From Paenibacillus faecis (GTDB taxonomy: Bacteria > Bacillota > Bacilli > Paenibacillales > Paenibacillaceae): 64,000 bases of DNA. The stretch lies in contig NZ_VSDO01000006.1 in the NCBI RefSeq assembly GCF_008084145.1, positions 1 to 64,000 of the forward strand. Reading direction: 5' to 3'. Of the stretch, positions 1 through 8,373 are shown piece by piece. How positions within the stretch are numbered: the first letter of the stretch is position 1; each line of letters opens with the position of its first letter. Position numbers and translations under genes: made by a program. Under the pieces are notes generated by a model. The model searched no databases. It was given only the letters and a program-made list of their open reading frames with translations, and was not told where the DNA came from.

Positions 1-61
1 GCCCTCCAGCGCCGATGGTACTTGGACCGAAGGGTCCTGGGAGAGTAGGACGCCGCCAAGC
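1..61 (+). rRNA. rrf: 5S ribosomal RNA, 3' end (partial)
   Basis: The first 61 bases match the conserved 3' half of Firmicute 5S rRNA: a GATGGTACTTGGACC-like helix, the GGGTCCTGGGAGAGTAGGAC loop region and the closing GCCGCCAAGC. The 5' half lies outside the window. A terminator follows within 10 nt, so this is probably the end of an rRNA operon. Confidence 0.93.
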
Positions 62-68
62 AACTGAG

Positions 69-105
69 AAAGAGCACTACCGTATGATGCGGTGGTGCTC
101 TTTTT
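69..105 (+). terminator. rRNA operon intrinsic terminator
   Basis: A hairpin with arms AAAGAGCACTACC and GGTGGTGCTCTTT is followed by a T run, 8 nt after the 5S 3' end. Confidence 0.9.
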
Positions 106-135
106 GTATGCTCAATAAGTGTGCTATTTAAAATA

Positions 136-315
136 CCTGCAAATCTGCAGGAATTTCCGAGCGTTTTAGCCTCGAAAAGCGAAAAAGATGCAAAAGTGCA
201 GGGATTTTCGGCCATTCCGCCCGAATGGAGCCCCTACAGCGAAAAAAGCCTGCAGATTTGCAGGAATTTCGCTCAGCGGGGGCTATTTCCCCAAAAATTC
301 CTGCACATTTGCAGG
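136..315. repeat. CTGCAG-palindrome repeat cluster, locus 1
   Basis: Four short palindromic units lie at about 136-151, 188-203, 249-264 and 300-315. Three read CCTGCAnATnTGCAGG and the second is a degenerate version; most are flanked by AAATT or AATTT. The same units recur at 40.25, 52.6 and 59.4 kb. Short ORFs crossing the cluster look like chance reading frames. The 120 bases after it (to about 470) hold no gene I can support. Confidence 0.85.
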
Positions 316-545
316 AATTTTTCCCTCCGCAAAAGTTTTCTCCTATCTAATGACTAATTATCCTTATAAGCTACAATAGGAGGGGCTGCTGTGAAAAAGC
401 GACAGGGTCAGTGAGGAGAACACCACATTATTTTGCTGCGAGCTACCGTCCCTAGGTTATTAGATGTATAATCATGGAAGAAAGCATGCAAGTATCTGTT
501 TGGCATGGTGAAGAGGTCAATTCCAATGAAAGCGAGAATTTAGAT

Positions 546-1055
546 ATGAATTTACACATTCGTAAAATGACTGAGAAAGATCCTATCGTTATTTCCAATG
601 CTTTTGAAGAACAAGGTTGGCATAAGTCGGTTGAGTTATATCACAAATATGTTAAAGAGCAGGGTTGCGGTGAAAGAATTTCTTTGGTTGCTGAATTAGA
701 AGGGGAATTTGCTGGGTACGTTAACGTTATTTGGAGTTCGTATTATGACTATTTTAGAGAATGTAATATACCTGAAGTGTGTGATTTTAATGTCTTAAAG
801 AAATACCAACGACGGGGTATAGGATCAAAACTTATGGACAAAGCAGAGGAAATCATTCGTGAGAAATCTCGGGTAGCGGGTATCGGTGTTGGTCTGTTTT
901 CAGATTACGGTAACGCCCAAATACTTTATATAAAGCGCGGATATATTCCGGACGGTAAAGGGATTCACAATGGTGAACGATATGTAAAGCATGGTGATAG
1001 CATTATAGTAAATGATGACATCGTTTTATATTTAAAAAAGCAGTTAATGAACTAA
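546..1055 (+). CDS. GNAT family N-acetyltransferase
   Basis: Predicted acetyl-CoA-dependent N-acetyltransferase; the substrate cannot be told from sequence. The GNAT core is visible: a first strand starting MNLHIRKMTEKD, then VAELEGEFAGYVNV, then the acetyl-CoA pyrophosphate loop as YQRRGIGSKLMDKAEE, and a C-terminal strand with NAQILYIKRGYIPDG. An in-frame ATG exists 72 nt upstream (474), but a TATAAT-like hexamer at 467-472 directly abuts it and the GNAT fold only begins at the ATG at 546, so the later start is preferred without certainty. The gene stands alone downstream of the repeat cluster and is AT-richer than most neighbours. Confidence 0.85.
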   Translation: MNLHIRKMTEKDPIVISNAFEEQGWHKSVELYHKYVKEQGCGERISLVAELEGEFAGYVNVIWSSYYDYFRECNIPEVCDFNVLKKYQRRGIGSKLMDKAEEIIREKSRVAGIGVGLFSDYGNAQILYIKRGYIPDGKGIHNGERYVKHGDSIIVNDDIVLYLKKQLMN

Positions 1056-1254
1056 TTAAACAGAGTATCCGCGCTGTTGCCTTGCTGACTAAATGAAGGA
1101 GAAAATTTCAACGGGCTTCCCCGTCTATTAAACACAAGCCTAAGATTAATTTCTCCAGCAACGAGGCAGGTATAGAATCTCAAGCAACCGGAAACAAATC
1201 GTCAAGAGGATCATAAATTTAAAATAATCTACTTTATAAGGAGTGTGACCAACA

Positions 1255-1650
1255 ATGCAAGCCGGATTTTGGATAAGGTTGGGGGCAGCGATCCTGGATG
1301 CAATCATCGTGGGTATTCCTTTGGCTATTCTTTCCTATATTGTGACCGGAGATTTTGATGATAATATCATAACCAACCTATTGTCCTTCTTATATACATT
1401 GCTTTTGCCTGTTGTATGGGGAGGGTATACGATCGGGAAACGGATCTGCGGAATAAAAATCAGAAAGGTGAGCGATCTATCACCCCCGGGGATTGGTACG
1501 ATGTTATTGCGTAATGTAGTTGCCGGCATAATTTATGCAATAACCTTCGGCATTGCAACCATTGTCAGTGCATTTATGGTTGGGCTCCGCGAAGACAAAA
1601 GATCGATTCATGATATTATTGCGGGAACGGAAGTCGTATATGAAGGGTAG
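1255..1650 (+). CDS. RDD family membrane protein
   Basis: A 131-aa integral membrane protein of the RDD family (function generally unknown; some members are linked to ion exchange). Family marks are the N-terminal RLGAAILDAIIV (the Arg..Asp pair), the loop GKRICGIKIRKV after the second membrane segment, and the C-terminal DKRSIHDIIAGTEVV. Three hydrophobic segments are apparent at about residues 8-28, 40-58 and 82-110. An AAGGAG ribosome site lies about 10 nt before the ATG. Monocistronic, with a terminator about 40 nt downstream. Confidence 0.88.
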   Translation: MQAGFWIRLGAAILDAIIVGIPLAILSYIVTGDFDDNIITNLLSFLYTLLLPVVWGGYTIGKRICGIKIRKVSDLSPPGIGTMLLRNVVAGIIYAITFGIATIVSAFMVGLREDKRSIHDIIAGTEVVYEG

Positions 1651-1689
1651 TATGAAATTTTATTAGGAGTATGATGCTAGCTTAAAAAT

Positions 1690-1728
1690 GAAAAAGACTC
1701 TGGACGCTCGATCGGAGGCGTCTTTTTA
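1690..1728 (+). terminator. Intrinsic terminator after RDD gene
   Basis: The hairpin GACGC..GCGTC, extended by AAAAAGAC/GTCTTTTT outer pairing, ends in TTTTT. Confidence 0.75.
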
Positions 1729-1933
1729 ATTTGAGAGCACGGAATCCGAGACGGATGGACGCAAACTGAATGATTACTTGGAGTCTGTCATATGGAAAAG
1801 CGCATATGCAATACTATTTTTGAATCTTGACGCATACTAACAAATGAAGTAAGATTGCTATAAAAGTAATTATATACCAAATAAATAAATTTTTAACTTA
1901 TGCTTGCTCGTTGGAAATGGAGGTTTTGCAAGA

Positions 1934-3205
1934 TTGTCTTCGAAGATAAAAATGATAGTCTGCACTCTGCTATGTACGATTCTAATTTCCGGCTGCTCCA
2001 AGGAAACTGGATCTTTTACCAAGGACAAAGATGTAACATTGGACGTTGGATATACCAAAGAGGAGCATTTCAAACAAAGGTATTCGGCTTTACTCGAAGA
2101 CGATTATCCGAACTTCAGGGTTAATGTTGTCTCGACGAAAGAGCTGTTAAATCCCGACACGAACCCTGTACAATGGGTAAAAGAAAATCAGGTGGATCTC
2201 ATTTATTTGCCTTCGGAACTTATGGATTCATTTGTACAAGAAGGGTTGCTTGCGGATATTGGTCCATTGATTCAAAAGGACGATTTTGACTTGGAAAGAT
2301 TTGTGCCCAGCGTCATTGAATTAACTAAAACGTATGGCAGCGGAAAGATCTATGGTTTACCGACGAATTTTTATGGCAGCGCCATTGTTTATAATAAGAA
2401 TTTGTTTGAGAAATATAAAATTCAATATCCCGAGGATCAAATGACATGGGAAAGCATTCTATGGCTATCCAGCAGATTCCCGTCAACCGATTCTAACAAT
2501 ATCAAAGGAATTTCGCTTAAAAATACGAACTTACTGGATTTGATTTTACATATTGGACAAACATCCGGCCTCAAGGCATACGACCGCCAACAACAGCAAG
2601 TGTCTTTTAACGGCAAATCATGGATTCCTATTTGGGAAAACGCTATTCAGGCCTATACTAATGGGGCTTTAGATATCAACGCGGATCAAAACTCCTATTT
2701 GACTCCTTTTTTGGCGGGAGAGAGAGCGATGGCCGTAGTAAGTTACGATGACTACAAGCGTCTGGAGCAAGAGAAGCTTCCTTTCGATTGGTCAACCGTT
2801 ACCATGCCTATTGATCCGGCTCAAGCGGATCAGTCCGATTCCTTACGGGTACCCGGATTTTTCGTCATTCTAAATTCCTCGGACGATATGGACGCGGCTT
2901 GGGAACTACTTAAATTTTTCTGTTCTGACGATGTCGCCCGTTGGGAATACCGTTCCGATTACGGATTTTCCTCTTTATTGGATCAAGTGGTTTCCAAATT
3001 TGAAGATAGAGAAAAAGTGACCCCTTTTTATAAATTGTCACCGAAGCTAGATCACGATCATGATATATTGCCAAACGAGTTATTGACGATCACACAGCAG
3101 ACTTTAGACCAAATTTTAAATCATACCCTCTCCGTACAAGAAGGATTGGATTCATTACAGACCAAGGCCGACCAAGAATTAAAAAGGATGACACCGATGG
3201 ATTGA
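1934..3205 (+). CDS. Extracellular solute-binding lipoprotein (orphan)
   Basis: Family 1-type ABC solute-binding protein, probably a membrane-anchored lipoprotein. From the TTG at 1934 the protein begins MSSKIKMIVCTLLCTILISGC, a signal peptide with lipobox LISGC. The TTG is favoured because GGAGG (1919-1923) sits 10 nt before it; a TTG at 1904 would add ten unneeded residues. The body has the typical two-lobe pattern (VDLIYLPSELMDSFVQEGLL, YGLPTNFYGSAIVYNKNLF, MTWESILWLSSRFP, IGQTSGL). It is clearly paralogous to the protein at 3806-5116. No permease or ATPase gene adjoins it, so it is an orphan receptor or works with a distant transporter. Substrate unknown; the fold suggests a sugar or oligosaccharide. 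Confidence 0.85.
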   Translation: MSSKIKMIVCTLLCTILISGCSKETGSFTKDKDVTLDVGYTKEEHFKQRYSALLEDDYPNFRVNVVSTKELLNPDTNPVQWVKENQVDLIYLPSELMDSFVQEGLLADIGPLIQKDDFDLERFVPSVIELTKTYGSGKIYGLPTNFYGSAIVYNKNLFEKYKIQYPEDQMTWESILWLSSRFPSTDSNNIKGISLKNTNLLDLILHIGQTSGLKAYDRQQQQVSFNGKSWIPIWENAIQAYTNGALDINADQNSYLTPFLAGERAMAVVSYDDYKRLEQEKLPFDWSTVTMPIDPAQADQSDSLRVPGFFVILNSSDDMDAAWELLKFFCSDDVARWEYRSDYGFSSLLDQVVSKFEDREKVTPFYKLSPKLDHDHDILPNELLTITQQTLDQILNHTLSVQEGLDSLQTKADQELKRMTPMD

Positions 3206-3357
3206 TGTAGGTGGAGTCGAATGACTTCTGATTGCATAGATGAAGCTTGCAAGCTAAATACTAGTGTTAGTTTGTAAGGATTTTTTCATCATGTTCGTAC
3301 CTACATGCTTACTTCCGGAAAAGTCAGAAAAATTAATTTTGGGAGGAGACTGATTTT

Positions 3358-3747
3358 ATGAAGAAAAGGTGGAGTATTGCCGCATTTGCCGTTGTAATGG
3401 CTGTAACCGCAGCTATTCCGGTTTTTGCCGCCAAAGATTCGGACGCGACTACCGATGCGTATATCGGTTATTCGCAACAATCGAGCAGTTACGTCAGGGG
3501 TAAGGCATATGCATCATCAGCAAATTCAAAGTTCAAAAGCATTAACGTGACCGGAACATTTTATCAGGGTTCCACGAAAAAGGAGTCGGGAAGCTCATCC
3601 GCAACGAAAAAGGGATATGAGGCAGCATGGTATACAAAAGACAGCACGTATTCTAGCTCCAATTCCTATTCTTTGAATGCCGCATCGCGAACATATTACA
3701 CCGATGGAACATCCAGCGATCAATCCTACGCTTCAGCTAGTTGGTAA
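3358..3747 (+). CDS. Small secreted Ser/Tyr-rich protein
   Basis: A 129-aa exported protein I do not recognise. It has a clear signal peptide (MKKRWSIAAFAVVMAVTAAIPVFAA, cleavage after AFAA-like AVFAA) and a mature part of about 104 residues very rich in Ser, Tyr, Thr and Ala with alternating polar/aromatic spacing, suggesting a small beta-structured domain. There is no cysteine, and it ends in Trp. GGGAGGAG lies 10 nt before the ATG. It sits between two paralogous solute-binding lipoprotein genes and has its own terminator. Size and composition loosely recall lactococcin-972-like bacteriocins, but the diagnostic residues were not seen, so that is only a suggestion. Confidence 0.8.
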   Translation: MKKRWSIAAFAVVMAVTAAIPVFAAKDSDATTDAYIGYSQQSSSYVRGKAYASSANSKFKSINVTGTFYQGSTKKESGSSSATKKGYEAAWYTKDSTYSSSNSYSLNAASRTYYTDGTSSDQSYASASW

Positions 3748-3761
3748 AATTCGATCTTAAG

Positions 3762-3787
3762 AAAAGGGGGGGCATTCCCCCTTTTTA
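3762..3787 (+). terminator. Intrinsic terminator after small secreted protein
   Basis: AAAAGGGGG..CCCCCTTTTT hairpin, 15 nt after the stop codon and 19 nt before the next ATG. It may also attenuate transcription into the second lipoprotein gene. Confidence 0.85.
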
Positions 3788-3805
3788 CAGTGAGGGAAAC
3801 AGTAG

Positions 3806-5116
3806 ATGTTACGTAAATGGACCATCATTTTTTTATCAATAAGCCTGCTGATGGCGTCCGGATGTTCGATCCGTCCTATGAAGGAGCCTGTTACCATTAC
3901 GATTAACTTTCCTTCCGAAAAGCTATTCTATCAAATGTATGGGCATGATTTTGAAGACAAATACAGTCATATCAAGATTCAAGTCATCAACGAGGATCTG
4001 GGCGACAAGTCGACGGTGCCCTCTGCCGATGTGCTGTTTATGGATCAAGTTACCGTCTACAACCGGCTGGTGGAGGAAGGGAAACTTCTTAATTTGGAAC
4101 AAAAGCTCAGGGATAAAAAATATCCGATCTCGGAGTTTAGCCCTGTCGTCGTGAATGCATTGCGATCGGAAGCGGACGGTCACTTATACGCCCTAAGTCC
4201 ATCTTTTATCAGTCATGCTCTCTATTATAATAGGGATCTTTTGAGGCAATACGGGATTCCGCTACCCCAAAACCGAATGACCTGGGAAGAAGTGCTTGCT
4301 CTTGCAAAAAGGTTTCCGGAACAAAATGCGGACGGTGAGACCTTGTATGGTTTTAAATCAAATTATTACATAAATATACCGTTCTCGATGATCCTTAGAA
4401 TCGGTCAGACGGAAGGCCTAAATTTCGTGGATGCTCGAACATTGCAAGTGAATATGGATTCAGCCGCATGGCATAGCATATTTCAGATGGTCGTCGAGGC
4501 TTTTCGGGATAAAGCCGTATATGACAAGGATGACGATCCAACGGGGGAAATCGAACCGGCACCTATATTGACCGGCCATGCCGCGATGGAAATTCAGTCT
4601 TACACGATAGCCTATAATTTTGAAAATTACGGCCGGTTTATCGGTGCCAAACCTATCCATTGGGACATGGTGACCGTTCCGGTAGGTAGTAGGAGTCGAG
4701 GGCAAAGCGACTATTACGAGGTACAGGAGATTTACGGAATTTCCTCTCAAACGCAGCATGAAGAAGAAGCTTGGGAGTTGCTCAATTTCATAACGAACGA
4801 TACGCAAAAAATGACAAAGAATCAGCAAGATCAACTATCCATGGGTTTGCCCGCAAGAATGGATCTGATTAAAGCTGTGCAGGGCCACGATTTATCTCCC
4901 TTGTACGAGCTGGAACCCGTAACGAAAAGTAACAATCCCTATGACTATATCCATCATGAAATCATAAACGCTTTTAAAGAAGTGGGACAAAACGTGATCG
5001 AGGGAGCCATAGAGAATAAAATCACGGTAGACGAAGCGATTGAAAGGATTGAAACAGAAGGACAGGCGGCGATTGACGAAATGAAATTAAAGCTGGAGCA
5101 AATGCCTGACGAGTAG
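3806..5116 (+). CDS. Extracellular solute-binding lipoprotein, paralogue
   Basis: A 436-aa ABC-type solute-binding lipoprotein. The signal peptide MLRKWTIIFLSISLLMASGC carries lipobox MASGC. It shares the layout and key segments of the 1934-3205 product: ALSPSFISHALYYNRDLL, NRMTWEEVLALAKRFP and ILRIGQTEGL in place of ILHIGQTSGL, so the two are diverged duplicates. The C-terminal 60 residues form a helical region. No permease gene is nearby. The last 50 nt before the start contain the terminator of the preceding gene plus a GAGGG ribosome site, so expression may depend on read-through or a promoter inside that stretch. Confidence 0.85.
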   Translation: MLRKWTIIFLSISLLMASGCSIRPMKEPVTITINFPSEKLFYQMYGHDFEDKYSHIKIQVINEDLGDKSTVPSADVLFMDQVTVYNRLVEEGKLLNLEQKLRDKKYPISEFSPVVVNALRSEADGHLYALSPSFISHALYYNRDLLRQYGIPLPQNRMTWEEVLALAKRFPEQNADGETLYGFKSNYYINIPFSMILRIGQTEGLNFVDARTLQVNMDSAAWHSIFQMVVEAFRDKAVYDKDDDPTGEIEPAPILTGHAAMEIQSYTIAYNFENYGRFIGAKPIHWDMVTVPVGSRSRGQSDYYEVQEIYGISSQTQHEEEAWELLNFITNDTQKMTKNQQDQLSMGLPARMDLIKAVQGHDLSPLYELEPVTKSNNPYDYIHHEIINAFKEVGQNVIEGAIENKITVDEAIERIETEGQAAIDEMKLKLEQMPDE

Positions 5117-5159
5117 TGGCGATTGAAGCTAAAGAGCTTCGAGTCAAATGCGAGCACGA

Positions 5160-5188
5160 AAAAAGCGCCGAAACACGGCGCTTTTTCT
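5160..5188 (+). terminator. Intrinsic terminator after second lipoprotein gene
   Basis: GCGCCG AAACA CGGCGC hairpin followed by TTTTTCTTTT. Confidence 0.9.
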
Positions 5189-5280
5189 TTTGCATCGGGA
5201 AGGCGTAAATTTAACACATAATCCGAACCGGACGGCGGCAAATTATTGAGATACTAATGTCTGAACGGAGTGGTTTTCGT

Positions 5281-6660
5281 ATGGGAAAAAGCGCCGGAAA
5301 TATATTGGCCGTTCTGGTACTCGGTGCTTCGCTGCTGTATTGGTTTCATACCGTTGGTGAACCTTGGCTCCGGCCTTCCCCGCCCGCTTCACAATCCGAA
5401 TGGGTGCAAGCCTTGAACCAGCATCGCAGTCTTGATGAAAACGGCAAGGGAAAAGTGTTTTTTGGCGCGGCGAAGGGCTGCAATTTGATCATGATTCAAT
5501 TGGAATCGCTGCAAAACTTTATGCTTTACGCTTCCATTCAAGGGCAGCAGGTCACCCCGGTTTTAAATCGGCTGGCTCGGGAAAGTTTGTATTTCCCGTA
5601 TATTTTTCAGCAAATCGGACGTGGGAATACGTCGGATGCGGAATTTATAAGCAATACGTCCCTTTACCCGATCGGGGGCAAAGCGATGTCGGAAGCCTTT
5701 GGAGACCGGATCATCCCGAGTCTTCCCCGGCTGCTCAAGACTTCGGGATATACGTCCCGGACGTTTCATGTGAATGAAGCGAGCTTTTGGAACCGGGATG
5801 AGCTTTATCCGGCATTAGGTTTCGATCAATATTACGACAAGCCCTATTTCCCGGCAACTTCATTTAACCATTTCGGTGCATCGGACGAGGAATTATTCCG
5901 GGTAGGTATTCAGAAGATCCGGTCGTTCCGGGAGAGGGGACAAAAGTTTTACACGCAGTTCGTGACGGTATCCAGCCATTCTCCTTTTGTCATTCCCAAA
6001 AAAATGAAGCGTATCAAACTGACGAAGGATTTGGACAAGACACGCCTCGGCGACTATATCCATGCCATTCATTACGCCGACTATGCCTTAGGCACTTTTA
6101 TTGAGCAATTGAAACGGAGCGGGGTTTGGGATGAATCCGTGGTGGTCGTCTACGGCGATCATTTTGGGTTAAACAGACAGCTGCACAAACCGGAAGAGGT
6201 CAGCAAAGCCTTGGGGGTCCCCTATCACGAACCGATCAGTCGATTAAACGTTCCTTTGATCATTCATTTGCCCGGTCAGGAGCAAGGCCGGGTGATCGAG
6301 CGGACAGGCGGACAAATGGACATTTTGCCGACGTTGGCGAACCTGATGGGAATCGATCTGGTGCAGCGAAAGTTTACGGTGTTCGGGCAGGATTTGCTGA
6401 ATGTGAAGCATCATCTGGTAGGGGGGCGGTATTATTTGCCGGAGGGCTCTTTTTTCAAAAATGAGGTGTTGTTTATACCGGGAAAAAACGGATTTCGGGA
6501 CGGGCGGGCGGTGTCGCTGCGAACGTTCCAGGCTATTGAAGACAGGACTTCGCTCAAGGAGGATTACGAATCCGTTTTAAGGCTGCTCAAGCAGTCCGAC
6601 TCCTTTGTGAAGCAACTGCCGCGGAGAAGCGAAAATATTGCCATACATAGAACGCCTTGA
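5281..6660 (+). CDS. LtaS-like sulfatase-family enzyme with a single membrane anchor
   Basis: Alkaline-phosphatase-superfamily protein resembling the extracellular domain of lipoteichoic acid synthase, which transfers glycerol phosphate from phosphatidylglycerol. Seen: NLIMIQLESLQNF (first metal Glu), GRGNTSDAEF with the expected catalytic Thr (residue 117), VSSHSPF, and VVVYGDHFG (metal Asp-His). True LtaS has about five N-terminal membrane helices; this protein has only one hydrophobic segment, about residues 6-25, so it would be a signal-anchored extracytoplasmic enzyme. The ATG at 5281 is preferred over 5257 because ACGGAG lies 10 nt ahead of it. It could be a primase-like or unrelated phosphoglycerol transferase. 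The stop codon lies 44 nt before the next start. Confidence 0.82.
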   Translation: MGKSAGNILAVLVLGASLLYWFHTVGEPWLRPSPPASQSEWVQALNQHRSLDENGKGKVFFGAAKGCNLIMIQLESLQNFMLYASIQGQQVTPVLNRLARESLYFPYIFQQIGRGNTSDAEFISNTSLYPIGGKAMSEAFGDRIIPSLPRLLKTSGYTSRTFHVNEASFWNRDELYPALGFDQYYDKPYFPATSFNHFGASDEELFRVGIQKIRSFRERGQKFYTQFVTVSSHSPFVIPKKMKRIKLTKDLDKTRLGDYIHAIHYADYALGTFIEQLKRSGVWDESVVVVYGDHFGLNRQLHKPEEVSKALGVPYHEPISRLNVPLIIHLPGQEQGRVIERTGGQMDILPTLANLMGIDLVQRKFTVFGQDLLNVKHHLVGGRYYLPEGSFFKNEVLFIPGKNGFRDGRAVSLRTFQAIEDRTSLKEDYESVLRLLKQSDSFVKQLPRRSENIAIHRTP

Positions 6661-6704
6661 ATTTTCGAAAAGTATGGAAAGAAAGCGGCGAAAGGAGGAA
6701 GATC

Positions 6705-8003
6705 ATGCAGCGGTTGTTACAGGATGCGCCGACGGTGGAACAACTCCGAAGCAGGATTCTTCGTTATCGGAACCCGGAGGATCTCCGGCCTATCGTTCAA
6801 GCTGCGAGACGGGCGCGTGTGGTGCTCTTGGGTGAAGCGTCTCACGGAACCTCGGAATTCTATACGACGCGTGCGGAGTTGACCAAGCGGTTGATTGCCG
6901 AATCCGATATCCGGTTTATCGCGGTCGAGGGAGACTGGCCTTCCTGTTTTGAATTGAATAAATACGTAAAGGACCTAGAGGATAATGAAGCCAATTCAGC
7001 GAGGGAAGCGATGGAGGCCTTTAACCGGTGGCCGTCCTGGATGTGGGCCAACCGGGAAGTCGAGGAGTTTGCGGAATGGCTCAGAGCTTACAACTTGCAG
7101 CGGTCAACGCGGGAGAGGATCGGTTTTTACGGTCTGGACTTATACAGTTTATGGGAATCGATGCAGCAGATCATCGGGTATTTGCAGCGTACGGGTTCGC
7201 CGCTTCTGGAGCAGGCCCTTCATGCTTTCGCCTGTTTTGAGCCCTATGGTGAAGACTCTCAGTCTTACGGAATCTCGGCCGGCCTGCTTGGTGAGAGCTG
7301 TGAGGAAGAAGTGATTCGCTTGCTGCAGGAGATACGTACTTCGGACAGAGGGTCCGGAGGACACCAAAGCCATCGCGGCGGGGAAGCGGAGCTTAGTGCG
7401 GAACTCAATGCCCTGGTTGCTGCGGATGCCGAGCATTATTACAGAACGATGGTCCGAGGCGGGCCGGAGTCCTGGAATGTGCGGGATCGCCATATGGTTC
7501 ACGCCCTGAAGAAACTTCTGGACTTTCATGGCTCCGATGCGCATGCGGTGATTTGGGAGCACAATACGCACATCGGTGACGCCAGGGCAACCGATATGGC
7601 CGAGGACGGCATGGTGAATGTAGGCCAACTCGTTCGGGAGCAGTATTTGAAGCATGATACGTTTAGCGTGGGCTTCGGCACCCACCACGGGGAAGTTCTG
7701 GCCGGGTCCGCCTGGGGAGCTCCGGTCGAAGTGATGACGGTTCCTCCCGCAATGAAAGGGAGTTGGGAAGATTTATTGGCGCAGGCCGGGGAAGGAGAAG
7801 ATCTGCTGCTCCTTTTTACGGAGGAACATTCCCGTGAGGCGATTCCTGAACTCGTGGGACATCGGGCTATTGGGGTGGTGTATGATCCTCGGCATGAACG
7901 TGGGAATTATGTGCCTTCCGATATAGCGGCCAGGTACGACGCTTTTATCTATCTCCATGAAACCCATGCTCTCCATCCGCTACCTTTGGAGTCCCTGGTT
8001 TAA
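6705..8003 (+). CDS. Erythromycin esterase family protein
   Basis: Member of the EreA/EreB-like family, some of which open the lactone ring of macrolides; many chromosomal members have unknown substrates. Visible family motifs: LLGEASHGTSEFY near residue 45 (the His is the proposed general base), FIAVEGDWPSCFELNKY, FNRWPSWMWANREVEEF, GFYGLDLYSLWESM, VIWEHNTHIGDARATDM and FGTHHGEVLAGSAWG. Length of 432 aa fits. The ATG at 6705 has an excellent AAAGGAGG site 8 nt upstream; an in-frame upstream start would overlap the preceding gene. It probably forms an operon with the upstream LtaS-like gene and the small gene that follows. Whether it confers macrolide resistance is not predictable here. Confidence 0.88.
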   Translation: MQRLLQDAPTVEQLRSRILRYRNPEDLRPIVQAARRARVVLLGEASHGTSEFYTTRAELTKRLIAESDIRFIAVEGDWPSCFELNKYVKDLEDNEANSAREAMEAFNRWPSWMWANREVEEFAEWLRAYNLQRSTRERIGFYGLDLYSLWESMQQIIGYLQRTGSPLLEQALHAFACFEPYGEDSQSYGISAGLLGESCEEEVIRLLQEIRTSDRGSGGHQSHRGGEAELSAELNALVAADAEHYYRTMVRGGPESWNVRDRHMVHALKKLLDFHGSDAHAVIWEHNTHIGDARATDMAEDGMVNVGQLVREQYLKHDTFSVGFGTHHGEVLAGSAWGAPVEVMTVPPAMKGSWEDLLAQAGEGEDLLLLFTEEHSREAIPELVGHRAIGVVYDPRHERGNYVPSDIAARYDAFIYLHETHALHPLPLESLV

Positions 8004-8057
8004 AAACCGGCGGATTCCCTTTTGCCCTCAAACTCGTACTGGGAGGTGACAAGACCG

Positions 8058-8225
8058 ATGAGCAACAAAATCGAAGCCATTCGGGCGGACCATCAAAATT
8101 TCCTCGACAAGACCGAGGATGAAGTAAAGGAAGTTCCGGCGACGACAAATGTCAACGATGCTGTGGAAGCGATCACGGCACATATTAACAAATACGACGT
8201 TCCGGAAGAAAAAGAAGACAAATGA
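8058..8225 (+). CDS. Small acidic hypothetical protein (55 aa)
   Basis: Unrecognised 55-aa hydrophilic, acidic protein ending EEKEDK, with one likely amphipathic helix (VNDAVEAITAHINKY). The ATG at 8058 is chosen because GGGAGGTG lies 10 nt upstream; an earlier in-frame start at 8022 lacks a site. It follows the erythromycin-esterase-family gene by 54 nt and is closed by a strong terminator. Confidence 0.6.
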   Translation: MSNKIEAIRADHQNFLDKTEDEVKEVPATTNVNDAVEAITAHINKYDVPEEKEDK

Positions 8226-8240
8226 ATGAAGCAAGAGAGC

Positions 8241-8267
8241 AAAGGAACCCGCGCGGGTTCCTTTTTT
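8241..8267 (+). terminator. Intrinsic terminator
   Basis: AAAGGAACCCGCGCGGGTTCC is almost a perfect hairpin, followed by TTTTTT. Confidence 0.92.
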
Positions 8268-8288
8268 CCGTTATGCACGGCGCTGAAC

Positions 8289-8341
8289 TTGACACCCTAT
8301 TTTGTATAGAATATTATATTAACATACTTATGGGTATTTTT
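8289..8341 (+). promoter_or_regulatory. Promoter and operator of the tandem-HTH TetR gene
   Basis: TTGACA (8289-8294), 17-nt spacer and TATTAT (8312-8317) make a near-consensus sigma-A promoter. Over the expected start point lies AACATACTTATGGGTATTTT (8321-8340), a partial dyad (ATAC..GTAT) that recurs upstream of the methyltransferase gene at 9207. This fits autorepression by the TetR-type product. Confidence 0.8.
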
Positions 8342-8373
8342 ATAACATGCCGACGAGCAGGAGTGAACGCGAA

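Noticed and set aside
136..315. CRISPR-like array of short palindromic repeats
   Set aside because: Spacing is irregular, units differ in sequence and orientation, flanks are themselves similar between loci, and no cas gene is in the window.
3358..3747. Lactococcin-972-type bacteriocin
   Set aside because: Size, signal peptide and Ser/Tyr content are reminiscent, but no immunity/transport genes and no clear family motif were seen; left as unknown secreted protein.
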